A DNA stretch of 64,000 nt from Gnetum montanum. Its lineage: Eukaryota; Streptophyta; Gnetopsida; Gnetales; Gnetaceae. The stretch covers positions 170,019-234,018 of the forward strand of contig MNCI01022408.1 in NCBI GenBank assembly GCA_015680685.1, given 5' to 3'. The position numbers and the translations under genes were made by a program. This document shows, piece after piece, positions 10,551 to 20,860 of this stretch (its first letter is position 1; each line of letters opens with the position of its first letter). Below the pieces are notes generated by a model that saw only the letters and a program-made list of their open reading frames with translations, had not been told where the DNA came from and made no database searches.

Positions 10551-12844
10551 GACCTTTAAGCATGGCTAGAATTAATAAACAAAAAATTTGGATCCATGCA
10601 TGTTGGAAACATTGGGGTCCGGTCATATCCAAACCACTAGGTATCTTTTGATGTGGTGGTAGGAAGGTACTGATATTGGGTTTTACACACCTAATTAAAG
10701 TAGGCATAGTGGGGTAGATTATAAGATGTGGTCATGTGATAAGGAGTTGACCCACTATGGCACCTGTGACCGTAAGATGGTATGCAAGGATTGATATGTC
10801 TCCCTACGTTGTTATATTCATTAGGTCGCATGGTCATTGGAGTGTTGATTGGTGGCTTGGATAAGGTAATAGGAGACATTGAGTTCAAGGAGGAAGATGC
10901 ATCACAACATTGGGCTTTTGCTGAGTTGGTGGATGTAGTGGGTTCAAAACCATGTTGTCTCTTCCTACGGTCATGCCTAAAGAAAGAACACTTTCGACAT
11001 TGTGGAGGACCTCCACTACTGTTGATAGTAGTAGCATAAGTAATGTTCATGGGTTGATATTGTGATGCAAAATCTTCTGGCACAACTAGTGGCGAGGTAG
11101 AAGGAGAAGAAGAATGAGAATATTGAGGGTGAGGAGAAGTGTAAGGAACATGAGGTGGTGATCTTGTTGGAGAGGGCATGGGTTAATAGTACTCAAGAGA
11201 ATGATAATGATGAGGTGAAGTAGAGGATGTTGATCCAGTCAAGGAAACAAGGTGTTGAACATAATAGACATTTGGTATCGGGGTATATGAAGGGTGTGGT
11301 TTGTTTGGTGGTGGCCTCTCCCACGACTGGGGGTTTTGCCACTATGGTTGGACACAGTACTTCTGTACAAATTTTGGATGTAGCATTCGTTCCCAATGCT
11401 CATATAAATGTGACAATACCTGGCATTTGACTTTCTAGGTGATTGTACAAACAAACATCACATTGATACTTATGATTGGCAGTTGAGCCCCTATCCTTAT
11501 TGTCTTCAACCCTTCTTTCCAATTGTCGAAAGGTGTTCTATCCTGTTTCTAAGTTTGGCATCCTCTGTTTGTTCTGTTTGTTAGAGAGGTCATGCATGGT
11601 TCTACCTCTACTAATGTTTGCATATTCTCCACATTTTTCATGTACCCATTTTGTCATCTTATTAATCTTTGCCTCAATTTCCTCTAGTGATTGTAGTATT
11701 GGCAAAGATGATTCCACCTCCGTGAGATGAGTTGATTTCTCCTCTTCATGGACCTATGTTATTTTGAGATTTTGGTCTTGTTGTGATTTTTTAACATTCT
11801 TACATTTGGCTATTTCTCCTTCTTCTTTTTCTACCTTCTTGATAAGCTCTTGGAATTGATGAGTTTGTAGTTCATATAGTTAACCTTGGGCATACATCCC
11901 TAGGGTCTCCCTTATTTCATTATGTAGCCCATCCATGATGTGATACATTAGCCTTTCCTTGGAGAACCCATGGTTTGGGCATTGGTTTAGCAATGAATAA
12001 TATCTTTCTAAGGCCATGTCCAAGGGTTCATGTTGCCCTTGTTTCCATTCTTGGATTTATCTCCTCAAGGCTGACATTCTTGCACAGGTTTGATATCTTT
12101 CATTGAAGAGTTCTACCATTGTCGATACTTTTTCTTGGCCAATGAGTGTCAAAGGAAAGAGCTTAAGTCTTTGCCACCCATTATCAACATTTTTGCATGC
12201 ACAAGCATCATAGAAGGCTTGTAAATGATGTTGTGGATCTAAATCATAGCCTCTCGAAAACTTGGAAAAGTTTTTTAAATCAAGCTGAGATAGAAGAATT
12301 TCCTTATGATGCCTACGAGGTATTTGAATAGCCTCTTGTATATGGATTAGGCTCTTAGTGGCTAGCAGGGGTTCATCATCACTAAGTAAGTCATAAGTTT
12401 GTGAGCTAGGATGATGTTGTCGATGTTCATGTTGGCGTTCTTAACTTTGCTCATGGGTTCGATTTTATTTCTATGCTAGCCCCTAGAGAAATGGTCATCT
12501 GTGTCATGACCTGATGTTGAAGGAGCATAGGAAGAGAGAGAATTTAAAAACTCATCATGACTTTTGTAAGTCTCCCAACCATCCCTTGATGTGATCTTAC
12601 TAACCATTGAGAAGGTCCTAGGCCTTATGCCCCTGCCCCCCATTTTATGGGATGTCCCATCATCACTAAAAGTATCTGAGTTGGATGACAAGAGTCCTTG
12701 AGTATTGTTGGGGTATTCATGAACATATGAAACTCCTACATAAGGTTGAGTACTCCAAGCTTCTTCTTCATCATATATTTTGTTGGTTCTCCAATGAATT
12801 ATCTCACTAGTTGTTGCGTCATCATAGTCTTGTGAGAGAGACAT
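10540..12844 (-). pseudogene. gag polyprotein, degenerate (E2)
   Basis: Gag of E2, the structural protein of the virus-like particle. The predicted start is at 12844, about 115 bp downstream of the primer-binding site; the first 122 codons (MSLSQDYDDATTSEIIHWRT...) are open. The core follows at about 12290-12080 with RGYDLDPQHHLQAFYDACAC, WQRLKLFPLTLIGQ and VELFNERYQTCARM, matching the gag core of E3 and the retrotransposon gag fold. Next come a Lys/Glu-rich stretch and a zinc-knuckle-like CDVCLYNH (about 11460). A Pro/Ser-rich C-terminal region runs to about 10690. Stops and shifts separate the pieces. Sequence then passes directly to the non-coding module through SHGG-encoding motif a, with protease and RT missing. 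Confidence 0.8.
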
Positions 12845-12958
12845 TGTTGTGAACTATGTGTGACTTATTTGCAATTAATTGCTTTCTAAAAGATATATCG
12901 TTAATAGTTTATTACAGCAATCACGTATGATTTAACTAATCTAGATAAGTAGCACCAT

Positions 12959-12975
12959 CCCTGACAACAATGCCA
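12959..12975 (-). other. Primer-binding site of E2 (tRNA-Asp)
   Basis: The + strand reads CCCTGACAACAATGCCA, compared with CCCCGGCAACGGCGCCA at the 3' end of plant tRNA-Asp. Twelve of 17 positions match and all five differences are C/T or G/A transitions. It lies one base from the 5' LTR edge at 12977. Confidence 0.75.
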
Positions 12976-12976
12976 A

Positions 12977-13831
12977 TGATGAGCAGCGAGGTACCCCTAC
13001 ACTCAACCATACGAATACAAGTGTGTATGCACAATCCAGTCAAACTTTGTAGACGAACTAGTTGTGGCACTTAGATAGTTACACATTGATCGTAGTTCAT
13101 TATCTTTCCACCTAGACTATTAATTTCTTTGTCACGTATGGTTTAGTCCAGCATGAGGTGTATGATGTGATTCCTAACACTAGGCTACTCTTATAGACAA
13201 TGAAAAATAATCTTGATTTAAGCTAATAGGCAATAGGAAACAAAATCTAAACTAGCCTAAGTGCGATGAGCATTCATCCTTAATCATCTATATGCATCTT
13301 GGACTTCTTGTACTACTTTTGGGCTTACCAAGCACACATTACTTAAGCACTACTAGATACGCTATTGGGTCGCCACGTAGTTAGATTTACATGTTCTTGA
13401 TTAAGACGTACTCATTCTGCATTTAGCAACAGAAATAGTAAATGACGATAAAAGAAATATTAACTAAGAAAATAGTAAATAATAATTAACAATTAAATAA
13501 CTAAAAACTAAGTGAATGTTGCAATGATGGAGTAAGCTCAATCTTTATTGCTAGTTGTGTGCATGTCCAAGTACGTCACACTCAAACAAAGGTTCCATAC
13601 AATTACAAACATCACATTGTAGGCATGCATTGGGCAAAGAACTGAAACTAATTGAAAATTGACAAAAAGACTCAATTTTAAAACTTACCAACTAAATCCT
13701 CTCCTATGCGCTTGAATGCTATATTTATATGCCTACACAGGAATCACGATATCATGTATTCGATATCGTTATCCAGGCTACGATATTGCGTACCCAATAT
13801 CGAGGATCTGATATTGGGGCCTAGCAAACCT
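12977..13831 (-). repeat. 5' LTR of E2
   Basis: Direct repeat of 4711-5575. Starts TGATGAG on the + strand; a TATA box is at about 13719-13730 on the - strand and GATATCG/GGGTAC dyads at about 13760-13805. The outermost ~11 bases (ATGATTCATCA in the partner) are missing, so the outer end is slightly truncated where E1 sequence resumes. Confidence 0.88.
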
Positions 13832-14864
13832 CTTGGATTACTATTGTACCTTCTATCCTATTGCTAAGGATGTATTATATCCTTGTAGAGATAATGAAAA
13901 ATGGGAGTAAGAGTACAATAAGTATTGTCTTACCATGTCACTGGAAAGACATGTTACCCATGCCTAAAGGTAGTTCTCTGGTAAGTTCAACATAGTTAAA
14001 ACAAAAACCATGCACACAATAAATTTTTGGGGGTCCCATTGGAAAGACATGTTACCCATGCCTAAAGCTAGATAGCTTCTTAGGAATCTCAAAAATAAAA
14101 AGTGCAATTAATAAACTCTTCCCTTGAACAACACACTAAGTGATAATACTCCTTGTAACAGTGATAGTCTTATGGTTGTGAATTCCAAAGATAAAATAAT
14201 GTGATGCCATTGAAAAGTGGTTTGGACTTAGTTTGAATGTTGGAAAGAAGGGCTAATAATTACCTTAACGATAGATCACACCTAAGGATTCATTATGCCT
14301 ATGGTAAGACACCTCACGTCCCAAGTTTCAATAATCCCTTCTATAATCCATCTCACCTCATTGTATATTTAATCATAACTTTATGATTTTGTATAATATA
14401 GTGTTATTTTCCCAATCTAATGATACTAATATGTGTGTTTTGTTAGACAGGTATGTCTTACATTCAACTCCTTGAATGCCTAAGGACACTTTTAGGCATA
14501 GTTATACAAGGGCACTAAGGATTGAAGCCTACCTTGGGGAGGACCCACTTGTATAACTCTTGTATTTCATACTTGACAAGCACTTCCACATCGTCTTATG
14601 CCTTCTGAAACAATCAAGACTCAACATATACTTCCCATACCATCTAATAATCTGTTAATACATTTGAAATTCTTAACCCATCTCCTATCCATCCAATAAA
14701 CTTTTGTTGCTCAATATTCCTTCCTTATGAATTTCAAATGTCAAATTCTTGAAAACCATGCATCATTAATGGCCCAAGATCCTTCGAACAAGCTTCACAT
14801 CTTCCAAACATTATAGTTGACTCATTTTTTTCTAGAAAATTCAATGAAAATTTAAAATTTTTTC

Positions 14865-14945
14865 ATGGTGGCATCGTAGCTATGATGTTGTATCTATGAT
14901 GTATAATCTACAATGTCATGCATATAAAAATAGTATATATACACG
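14865..14945 (+). promoter_or_regulatory. Internal LTR-like promoter module upstream of accessory ORF (E1)
   Basis: Contains GGCATCGTAGCTATGATGTT and TTGTATCTATGATG, then TATATATA at 14934-14941. The U3 of E1's own 3' LTR has TTGTATCTACGATATC at about 18528, upstream of its TATA box (about 18609). It is the positional equivalent of 9079-9126 in E2; distance from TATA to motif b is about 175 bp here and 181 bp there. Confidence 0.45.
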
Positions 14946-15108
14946 TGGGAGTCAGCAAAAGTTTTCATTTCTCTCAATTGTAGCAAGAGAAGTTTTTGTA
15001 GTTTTTCCTCAGAGCTCTTGCATGCTAACTTCTCAAGGCCATAACTTCATCCTTGTAGCTTTAATTTTCATAAATTCTTGAACCTTATTAATCTAGAAGT
15101 GCTCAACA

Positions 15109-15132
15109 TAGTTGTGGAGAGGGGGGGGGGGT
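15109..15132 (+). promoter_or_regulatory. Internal PPT-like motif b of E1
   Basis: ATAGTTGTGGAGAGG followed by a run of G. It aligns with motif b of E2 (TTAGTTGTGGGGGAAGGG). Confidence 0.4.
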
Positions 15133-15522
15133 GTGGTGGTGGGCGATGTGTTACATTGCACTGACACCAGGAAAGTTAAGCCAAAATTCTTCTGATGCCT
15201 AGAAGATAGTATAAGGGTAAGCATAAGGAAACAACAAAGATTATCATCATGAATTGATCAAATTTAGGCCAGTTAACTTAATGAATTTTTCTAATGGACC
15301 ACTCTAATCATTTTAAGGCATCATAAGTAAAGAAATAACAACTATGGAAGGTCATAGTGATTAGGGATATAACACCTAAGGGGTTTCATTTGAGCCAAAA
15401 TTTTCTAACTCTACAATCATAATTATATAAGGACTTAATCTAACCAAGGGTATGAGGAAGATAAAGAACTATTAAAAAATTATTTAAATACTTTAATAAT
15501 TTCAAACCCTTTTTAATTGCAG

Positions 15523-18300
15523 ATGGCCTCAAAGAGACCAACAGCTAAAGAATGCTCCCAACATGGGAGCAAAAGGCCAAGAGGCCAAGTAGGGGAACAA
15601 ACTCCATAAGCTGAGCATGTGGAGTAGGAGGCCCAATCATTTAGCATTCACCAATAAACTCTTGCTATAGAGCATTCTACATAGGGAGAGGCAAAAGTTC
15701 CACCAACACTTGAACAAGGGCAACGCCTCACATTATCTCCTAAATGCCTCTAAGCAATTCAAGAAAAATTCATCATGTCCATGATCATTGTGGAATTGAA
15801 CTTTGGTCCTTTCATTGAATTTGCTCTAGAAGATATGAAAACACAACTCCAAGCATCTCCTTTATGGCCTACAATATCTAATAGTAGTGAATGGTATCTA
15901 GGAGAGACACCAGTTTTGGCAAAACAAATAGGCCAATGCAACAGTAAAAATTAAAGGAGTCTCTATGTTATACTTAATAGAGGCAATTATAAAAGCCCTC
16001 AACAATCCAAATGAAGGAGCAAATGTAGCATAGACCTCAAAAAGATCAAACACTAATGCTAAAAGGTTGTGGTTGTAAAGGGCATATGGAAAAGAAGACA
16101 GAGACTATAGTGAGGTCATAGCCAAGGAGAAAATATATTTCAAGATTGGAACCTATCACTTGTTTCCAACCAAAAGGCTCAACGAGATATCTACATATGG
16201 GGCCAGAGGAAGTGCAATTCTGATGGGAAATTTCAATGTCAACATCATCCATCTATTCTTCCTCAAGATCTATAGGAAATTTGAAGAGAATAAGGTAGGG
16301 AAATTGACACTTACATTTCCTTGCCTCATTAGGAAGCTATTCTGACAAGTTGAAATCCTAGGATATACTAATGATGTTCCAAGGAAGGTCCAAAATGCTT
16401 CCTATGCAAAAATGTTCAAGCTAGTGCCACCAAAGAAAGACCAGCTGGAGAAGCCAAGAGGCATTGAAGGAGCTACAATTTCCACTCATGCCGATAACAT
16501 TCCCACTATTGGTCAACAACAATAAGTAGGGCCTAGTAGTCAACTGTAGGCTGAATTGCAATAGCAACAACAATAATAAGAAGTACCACCATTGCCACCA
16601 CAAAACTAAAGATCATCCATGAGCCACCTGCAACAAATTGTAGAGATAATAAGTTGGGGAAAAAGGGAGGGGGCTAATCTATATAAAATATGATAGAGCT
16701 CTGTAAGGCCCACCATATCCACAAACCCAGCTAGTGGGCAAGTGTCACTCTAGATGTGAGGAAATGACGACTGGGCACAACAAATTTTTGGGAATGCTGC
16801 ATCATTCTAAGTAACTCTTGAAACTAGTAAAGATGCCACAGTTGTGGTCATGCAACACCAAGATGCAACAAGAGCTACAAAGGTCATCATTGACCATATC
16901 AAAGAATCATTCAATGTACCAGTTGTGCCACTAGTCAATATCTTTGAAGCACGGGATGTTGAAATGCTTGTTAGAACCTCAATGACTCCTAGAAAACATG
17001 AAGGCATTTTGGATAGACTATTGCAAATGGGCCAAGTCATGTAGAATCTCTTTGATATCCCCAGTGATATCATTGAAGTTCAGTTTGATTTGATAACCAC
17101 AAAGGAAAAGTTGGTAAAGGTAGAGACTAGAGCTGAATACATAGAGAATGAAGTGCAACAGTTACAAGTAGAATTGGCAAATCTAAGAGCTAAGAAAAAG
17201 ACCTTACATAGTTCATAGTGCCTGACCAACTAGAATAATTTCGAACTAATCATTTGAGGTAGTTGATTGTCCACAATATGCAAATGGAAAGGGAAAAGGA
17301 GAAGGCAATGTGGGAGGCATTAGTGGCAGAAGCCCAAACGTATGCACATGCCAAAGCACTCATCGCCTTATAGGAGGAAAATAAACAATTAGCTACTAAT
17401 AATACTTAGTTGACAAACATCAAAAAGTAGAAGACTTTTCTTGAGGAGAGTATCCAAAAACTTCAAGAACAACTGGTCTGAGTCAACCAAGACATGAGTC
17501 ACTTGGCCAAAGAAAACTAGAACCTATAAATGGAAGAAGTTCACACTATCTGACAAAAATTAACACATGAAAAATGTGGCCAAGAATAAAAAATGACTCA
17601 AAGAGCACTTTAGAAACTAGGTGGACATGTACAAACAAATAAATGAAAAAGAAATCCAGATGGCAAAGGCTAGAAGTAGTTCTCTCTCTACCCAGAATCT
17701 AGACTGGCAACCCATCTTAGATAGCCTTGCCCATGTCCACCAAGCTAAAGTGAAGAACAAAGACTTGCAGATTGAGGACCTCATAGAATACATGGGATTA
17801 GCAAATCTCTAATATGCTAATTTGGCCATGTTAACAGTAGGCAAGCTAAGAAATGAGCTAAAGCAATAGGTAGCAGCAATTTATGCTATGTATGAGAAAG
17901 AGTTTGCCAATAGAAAGGATGCATTACAAAAGTTACATGTGGCAAACTCTGAACTAGAAATTGTCAAAGCCAATTACCATGTATAAAAAGATGTAACAAC
18001 AAACTAGGCATGTTGCATGTTAGATTATCAAGAGCTCAGAAAGACAACAAGAGCATTTAAATACGAGAGAAGACAATCTGTAGCTTGGTATATGAAGGCA
18101 AATAAAATGTTTCCACAACTTCCATGCCCATGGGATGTACCCACTCCATCCAACATTGCACAACAAGCATGTATGGTACATGACCCTAGGAGAAAAGAGG
18201 AGAAACTTCAAGTGCTCCTCAACCACTACCAATTTTAAAAGCCTAATGACAAAGGGAAGAATCCAATGGAAAAGCCTCCACCACCTAGAATTGATCTACA
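15523..18300 (+). pseudogene. Accessory ORF of E1 (putative plant retrotransposon protein with coiled coil), degenerate
   Basis: The most complete copy of the extra ORF, on the + strand. It begins MASKRPTAKECSQHGSKRP right after TTGCAG, so the start is probably reached by splicing. Blocks in order: MSMIIVELNFGPFIEFALED (about 15775), SSEWYLGE, YFKIGTYHLFPTKRLNEIST with ARGSAILMGNFNVNIIHLFF (about 16137-16260), KVGKLTLTFPCLIRKL, then GYTNDVPRKVQNASYAKM. A Gln/Pro-rich linker follows near 16500-16600. VVMQHQDATRATKVIIDHIK begins at about 16840. A coiled-coil region (about 17040-18000) ends in LDYQELRKTTRAF and a conserved tail CPWDVPTPSNIAQ with HDPRRKEEKLQ. The N-terminal part resembles PF20167-type ORFs of Athila/Tat elements; function unknown. 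Many stops, mostly TAG in place of CAG. Confidence 0.65.
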
Positions 18301-18484
18301 TTGAGCTACTTCAAATTTTGGTTTTTGTCTTGACGTGTCACTATGATATTTTTTGTAAAAACACCACTACAGCATTTTAAGTCATGTAAATAGTTAGTAA
18401 GTCATGTTAAGTCGAATCTACCTCCCAATTTTGTAAGGGATTTTATCCTCATTTTTTTTTAACTAAAGGACAAGTTTCCAGTCA

Positions 18485-18496
18485 ATTGTGGGGATA
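18485..18496 (+). promoter_or_regulatory. 3' polypurine tract of E1
   Basis: ATTGTGGGGATA immediately before the TGATAAAG start of the 3' LTR. Confidence 0.7.
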
Positions 18497-19402
18497 TGAT
18501 AAAGTCAAATTTTTATCTGTTGCAATATTGTATCTACGATATCATAGTAATGATGTTGTAACCTAAGCTACATCATTGTCGATATGATATCTTGAGATGC
18601 ATGCTACCCTATAAATACTAACACTTAGGCACACAACTAACAACTTTTGCATTTCACCCTTAGTAAAACTATTGCAGTTTGTTTTTGTAGTTAGCAATAG
18701 AGTAAATGCTTACAGCATGATGTTTAGCAATAGTGTAGAATCTTTATTTGAGTGAAGTGTACTTGGGCATAGTTCATGATCGAAAATAAAGATAGAGATT
18801 GCTTCTTAGCATTGCAACATCCACTTAGTTTACTATTTTACTTAGATTAATTTTCATGTTTACTTAGTTAACTCTTTACATTTTTAAAGTACTTTACTTT
18901 CTTTGTTCATTAGTAAAGCAGAATGAGTACAATTGGTTTCAAGTGCTTAAGTGTAACTGTTTGGTAATCCCAGTAGTATTATTACTTAGTTTACCCATTA
19001 GTGTAATGCTTGGTAACTTAGTAACAATTACATAAGCCCAATGCATGTATAGTAAACTAGGACCAGATGCTCATCGATGTAGGCTAGAATAGATTTACAT
19101 TCTTATCATTACTTAGACTTAGCTTTTCACTTCATTTCCATTATGTTCACTCTTAGGAGTAAAATGAGCCTAACAACATCACTTAACATACGCCTCACTG
19201 CCAGTTAAACCATAGACTTAGACTTTACTAAGTCAAAGTAGGAAGACANAGCCAGTTAAACCATAGACTTAGACTTTACTAAGTCAAAGTAGGAAGACAG
19301 CAATCACGAAGTCAATATCAATTATTAGCATAATTACATTGTTCATATGCAAAAACTTGTGACTTGTATGGTAGCGTGTTGGGATTGCTCTACCACTCAT
19401 TA
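18497..19402 (+). repeat. 3' LTR of E1
   Basis: LTR in + orientation, homologous to the reverse complement of the E2 LTRs. TATA box CTATAAATAC at about 18609. The block ATTGCAACATCCACTTAGTT at about 18813 is shared. The end CTCATTA at 19402 corresponds to the usual CTCATCA. Measured length 906 bp, but about 50 bp is an apparent assembly duplication around the N at 19250. True length is therefore near 856 bp, like the E2 LTRs. Confidence 0.85.
19200..19299. repeat. 49-bp duplication around a single N (probable assembly join)
   Basis: The sequence from GCCAGTTAAACCATAGACTT to GTAGGAAGACA occurs on both sides of a single N at 19250 with no mismatch. The other family LTRs have one copy. Identical ends separated by one N look like two contig ends that overlap but were not merged. 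Confidence 0.75.
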
Positions 19403-19985
19403 GTCAACAATACCAACCTCATCAGTCAACAATACCAACCTCATGACTTTCCTTGAAACAAGAAATGATGACTTGTATGGTAGCGTGTTGGGATTGCTCT
19501 ACCACTCATTAGTCGGGGGTGTTGGACCCCAAAAAGAGAATTTTATTAATAGAAAACAAAATGTAGTACATAAGCAACTTTCAAATATACAGAGTGAGGA
19601 AATGAGGAAGAGAAACCATGTTGACCGAGATTATTATAAAGGAGACATGCTAAACTTAGCATTCCCCAGGGAATGTAAATGCAATCTTGAGGAAAACCAT
19701 TCACTGAAAAGTGTGTAACTTTTCCTGGATGTGGATTGTCGGAAGAGAACAAAGGTGGAAGAAAGAGGAAAAGGCCGACGAGTGTAGAGTACTGTGGCTT
19801 AATTAGGAGACGTTCTTCGGAAGCTAGGCCTGATGATGGTGATTATTGAGATCTCCGATATGACTCCATGGCTGCAATAAGAGAAACAACTGATTAACAT
19901 TCATCTTAAATTTATCAGTCAACGATAACAATCTCATCAGTCAACAAAACCAACCTCATGACTTTCCTTGAAACAAGAAATGATT
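19361..19985. repeat. 109-bp duplication of LTR end plus flank, second copy split by a 402-bp insert
   Basis: Copy 1 is the last 42 bp of the E1 LTR plus 67 bp of flank (19361-19469). Copy 2 begins at 19470 with the same 42 bp, identical, then is interrupted at 19514. The flank copy resumes at about 19917 with a few changes and runs to about 19984. The insert 19515-19916 is flanked by AGTC on both sides (19511-19514 and 19917-19920), consistent with a 4-bp target duplication. I do not recognise the insert; it has no clear inverted ends. Confidence 0.6.
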
Positions 19986-20860
19986 TTCATAGGGCTTGTG
20001 AACGTATTCACGTCATTGTGAACATCTTCATGCATCATTGTTTCCCATAATTAGAATTCGGTTGAAGATAAACATGGATGGTCATCATCATGAACATGCG
20101 ACCATAGTAAGAATCCACTCTCATCATCAAACTAAGACGTAAGTCGTGGGTAGGTCAATTGAATAACCACCCAAGATAAAATAAACAAATATATCCTTCT
20201 ACTTCGTCTAAAACTTAAAGGCCAACTTTCAACTTATTTATGCAAATCAGGTGGTAGGTCCGATGACCAACCGCAAACAATAATATAAACAAACATATCC
20301 AGCATCAAACATGAGCGGATCATGATGGTGTTTAACGAACAGATTCCAAAAGAATAAAGAAAGAACGAACAAGTGAGATACAAATACGAATACACACATA
20401 ATAAAACTTATGTGACACCCTTTATTTAGGCTGAGGTAAAGCTTGACTTATGAAACACTCTTTCTTTAGGCTGACGTAATGCTTGGGGCAAGGGGAACGT
20501 CCCACGTCGCACGTCAGACGCAGTTGAGATTCCCAAAATTAATTTTGAAAAAATGGGAAAAAAAGAAGAGAAAAAACAGAAACCAAATTTCAAACTCTCC
20601 AAAAATCTAACCTGCACATGCACAGGTGTACTTCAAAAAAGAAAAAAAGAAAAAGAAAAAAAGAGAAAAAACAGAAACCAAATTTCAAACTCTCCAAAAA
20701 TGTAACCTGCACATGCAAAGCTGTACTTCAACAAAAATATCCACTACCGAATCCAGAAGATAGGATCATGATAAATGGATTCCTTGCAAGGCCAACCATG
20801 AATCGAAACGTAACGTTGTCTTTACGGGATTCTACGCTGGTAATAATCGTGTTTTAGTTG
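19986..20860. repeat. Intergenic stretch with two short tandem duplications
   Basis: No gene seen. A ~39-bp imperfect tandem pair is at 20409-20487 (CTTTATTTAGGCTGAGGTAA / CTTTCTTTAGGCTGACGTAA). A ~70-bp pair is at 20565-20636 and 20660-20731 (core CAAATTTCAAACTCTCCAAA ... TAACCTGCACATGCA), separated by a purine-rich AAAAAGA tract. This is upstream sequence of the transporter gene. Confidence 0.65.

Larger units (their letters stand above)
4711..13831 (-). mobile_element. E2: nested Ty3/gypsy derivative with gag and accessory ORF, no pol
   Basis: Element of about 9.1 kb on the - strand, inserted in E1. Order along the - strand: 5' LTR (13831-12977), tRNA-Asp primer-binding site, gag (12844 to about 10540), non-coding module, accessory ORF (8575-5770), polypurine tract, 3' LTR (5575-4711). 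The sequence cttgg precedes the left LTR (4706-4710) and follows the right LTR (13832-13836), a 5-bp target-site duplication, and E1 resumes exactly there. No protease, RT, RNase H or integrase is found between gag and the non-coding module, so it is a non-autonomous derivative. The two LTRs differ at roughly one base in ten by eye, mainly transitions, so the insertion is old. Confidence 0.85.
13832..15522 (+). other. Non-coding module of E1 upstream of accessory ORF
   Basis: About 1.7 kb without credible coding sequence. It includes twice a block near GGAAAGACATGTTACCCATGCC (about 13950 and 14040), the AGGACCCACTT block (about 14535), the internal promoter-like module (14865-14945), a run of guanines at 15121-15131 within motif b, and GGTAAGC at about 15207, a possible splice donor. 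It ends at TTTTTAATTGCAG, a good splice acceptor, directly before ATG 15523. Confidence 0.6.
13831..19402 (+). mobile_element. E1 Ty3/gypsy element, right part (non-coding module, accessory ORF, 3' LTR)
   Basis: Continuation of E1 after the nested E2. From 13831 the sequence matches the reverse complement of E2's own internal module (for example AAAAATGGGAGTAAGAGTA at about 13898, matching about 10070). It continues through the internal promoter-like module, the accessory ORF (15523 to about 18300), a polypurine tract at 18485 and the 3' LTR. Removing E2 restores one collinear element. Confidence 0.85.

Noticed and set aside
15523-18300. Calling the accessory ORF an envelope gene
   Set aside because: Position after pol is suggestive, but no signal peptide, membrane helix or glycoprotein-like Cys pattern can be read in any copy.
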